A stretch of DNA of 22,420 nucleotides from Pseudomonadota bacterium (GTDB lineage Bacteria > Pseudomonadota > Gammaproteobacteria > Xanthomonadales > Xanthomonadaceae), in contig JAEWNA010000365.1 of assembly GCA_023392975.1 (NCBI GenBank), forward strand, positions 1-22,420, written 5' to 3'. The notes beneath the pieces are model-generated. The model made no database searches, had not been told where the DNA came from, and worked only from the letters and a program-made list of their open reading frames with translations. The position numbers and the translations under genes are program-made. Shown here piece by piece: positions 21,660 through 22,420 of this stretch. Positions within the stretch are counted from its first letter, which is position 1; every line of letters begins with the position of its first letter.

Positions 21660-22420
21660 GTGCGTAAATACCTCTGCGGGCTCGCGCTCGCGCTGGCGGC
21701 ACCTTGCGCGTTCGCGGCGACCGGCGTGGCCTTCGTCCACGGCACCGGCTCCCAGACCAACGCCTACAACGACTACTGGCAGCCGACGATGGTGGACTCC
21801 GTCCGGGGCGGTCTGCCGAACCCGGCGAACTACGTCGTCATCAACTGCGACTTCACCCAGTACATGTGGGACAGCCGCGCCGCCGGCTGCCTGGCCGGCC
21901 AGCTGACGACCTTCATCAACAGCAAGAACATCGACCGCCTGATCGTCATCACGCATTCCAACGGCGGCAACGTGATGCGCTGGATCATGTCGAACCCGAC
22001 CTGGGACAGCCGCTACCCGAACATCATCAGCAAGATCGTGCGCGTCAACGCCCTCGCGCCCTCGTCCGCCGGCACCCCGCTGGCCGATGCGGTGATGAAC
22101 GGCACCGTGTTCGAATCCGCGGTGGGCTGGCTGCTCGGCTACCAGAACGACGCCGTGCGCATGCAGCAGACCAGCTGGATGTCGTACTACAACGGCAGCT
22201 ATCTCTACGGCACCAGCGGTCGTCCGGCGCTGCCGAAGACCTTCCGCAGCGTGGTCGGCACCGACGTCGATTCCTCGCCGTTCGATTCCGACAGCTACTG
22301 CGGCGGCTACACCGAGAACGTCGGTCTGGAAGTCACCCAGAACTGGCTCGCCAGCTGCTCGGACGGCTTCCTCAACTGCACAAGCCAGTCGGCCGCGGGT
22401 TACGTGTGGTTCTACGACAC
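21660..22420 (+). CDS. Exported alpha/beta-hydrolase (lipase-like), truncated by the window end
   Basis: The first 253 residues are visible; the frame is open at the window edge. The GTG at 21660 has GAGGGG 9 bases upstream and starts a signal peptide (RKYLCGLALALAAPCAFA, then ATGVAF). The mature protein begins with a beta strand and HGTG (residues 27-30, oxyanion-hole type). Next comes the strand LIVITHSNGGN, whose Ser100 sits in the nucleophile elbow; the usual first Gly of GxSxG is Thr here. Several cysteines suggest disulfides in the periplasm or outside the cell. Similar secreted hydrolases of unproven substrate are known in Xanthomonadales and marine gammaproteobacteria. The Asp and His of the triad should lie in or after the C-terminal part, partly outside the window. 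Confidence 0.82.
   Translation, partial: MRKYLCGLALALAAPCAFAATGVAFVHGTGSQTNAYNDYWQPTMVDSVRGGLPNPANYVVINCDFTQYMWDSRAAGCLAGQLTTFINSKNIDRLIVITHSNGGNVMRWIMSNPTWDSRYPNIISKIVRVNALAPSSAGTPLADAVMNGTVFESAVGWLLGYQNDAVRMQQTSWMSYYNGSYLYGTSGRPALPKTFRSVVGTDVDSSPFDSDSYCGGYTENVGLEVTQNWLASCSDGFLNCTSQSAAGYVWFYD

Overview
The window is about 22.4 kb of GC-rich, densely coding bacterial chromosome with short intergenic gaps. Many stop/start overlaps (ATGA, GTGA, TGATG) and frequent GTG starts are present. Protein sequences and gene content (rpsF-rpsR, asnS beside an A-type Fe-S carrier, a meta-type kynurenine cluster, chromosomal TraX and PaiB, GTAG-headed REP doublets) point to a gammaproteobacterium of the Lysobacterales/Xanthomonadales, Lysobacter- or Luteimonas-like. 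This placement is inferred from sequence character, not from a search. No tRNA, rRNA, CRISPR array, insertion sequence or prophage was seen.

Layout. 1-1000: the minus-strand ribosomal pair rpsF-rpsR, with a candidate S6:S18 autoregulatory hairpin just ahead of the rpsF ribosome binding site. 1017-4953: an exported beta-lactamase-fold serine hydrolase (+) faces an exported DUF885 metallohydrolase (-) across a REP doublet, followed by an IscA-type carrier (-). 5026-11403: a run of plus-strand genes: asnS, three small unknowns overlapping by 4 bases, PaiB-like flavoprotein, TraX-like membrane protein, an SDR without the usual catalytic Tyr/Lys, two single-domain PilZ proteins and endonuclease VIII. 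11410-11853: a small exported protein on the minus strand.

12007-21422: one tightly packed plus-strand gene string. It encodes six enzymes of kynurenine catabolism: kynurenine 3-monooxygenase, kynureninase, 3-hydroxyanthranilate dioxygenase, ACMS decarboxylase, aminomuconate-semialdehyde dehydrogenase and a RidA-type aminomuconate deaminase. Together they would take kynurenine through 3-hydroxykynurenine, 3-hydroxyanthranilate, ACMS and 2-aminomuconate to 4-oxalocrotonate. The upstream steps (tryptophan dioxygenase, kynurenine formamidase) and the lower meta-pathway are not in the window. A beta-carbonic anhydrase and a lower-GC secreted protein of unknown function are inserted in this string, and exonuclease I (sbcB) and a DUF2461 gene ride at its end. 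21660-end: a truncated exported alpha/beta hydrolase behind a promoter candidate with two palindromes.

The most notable non-coding signals are the REP doublet, the rpsF leader motif, and four short tandem-repeat tracts. Three of these tracts start at or within a few bases of a stop codon, and two share nearly the same 13-base unit. I found no wholly new system. The least explained pieces are the secreted insert in the kynurenine operon, the small-gene module after asnS and the 13-base repeat family.
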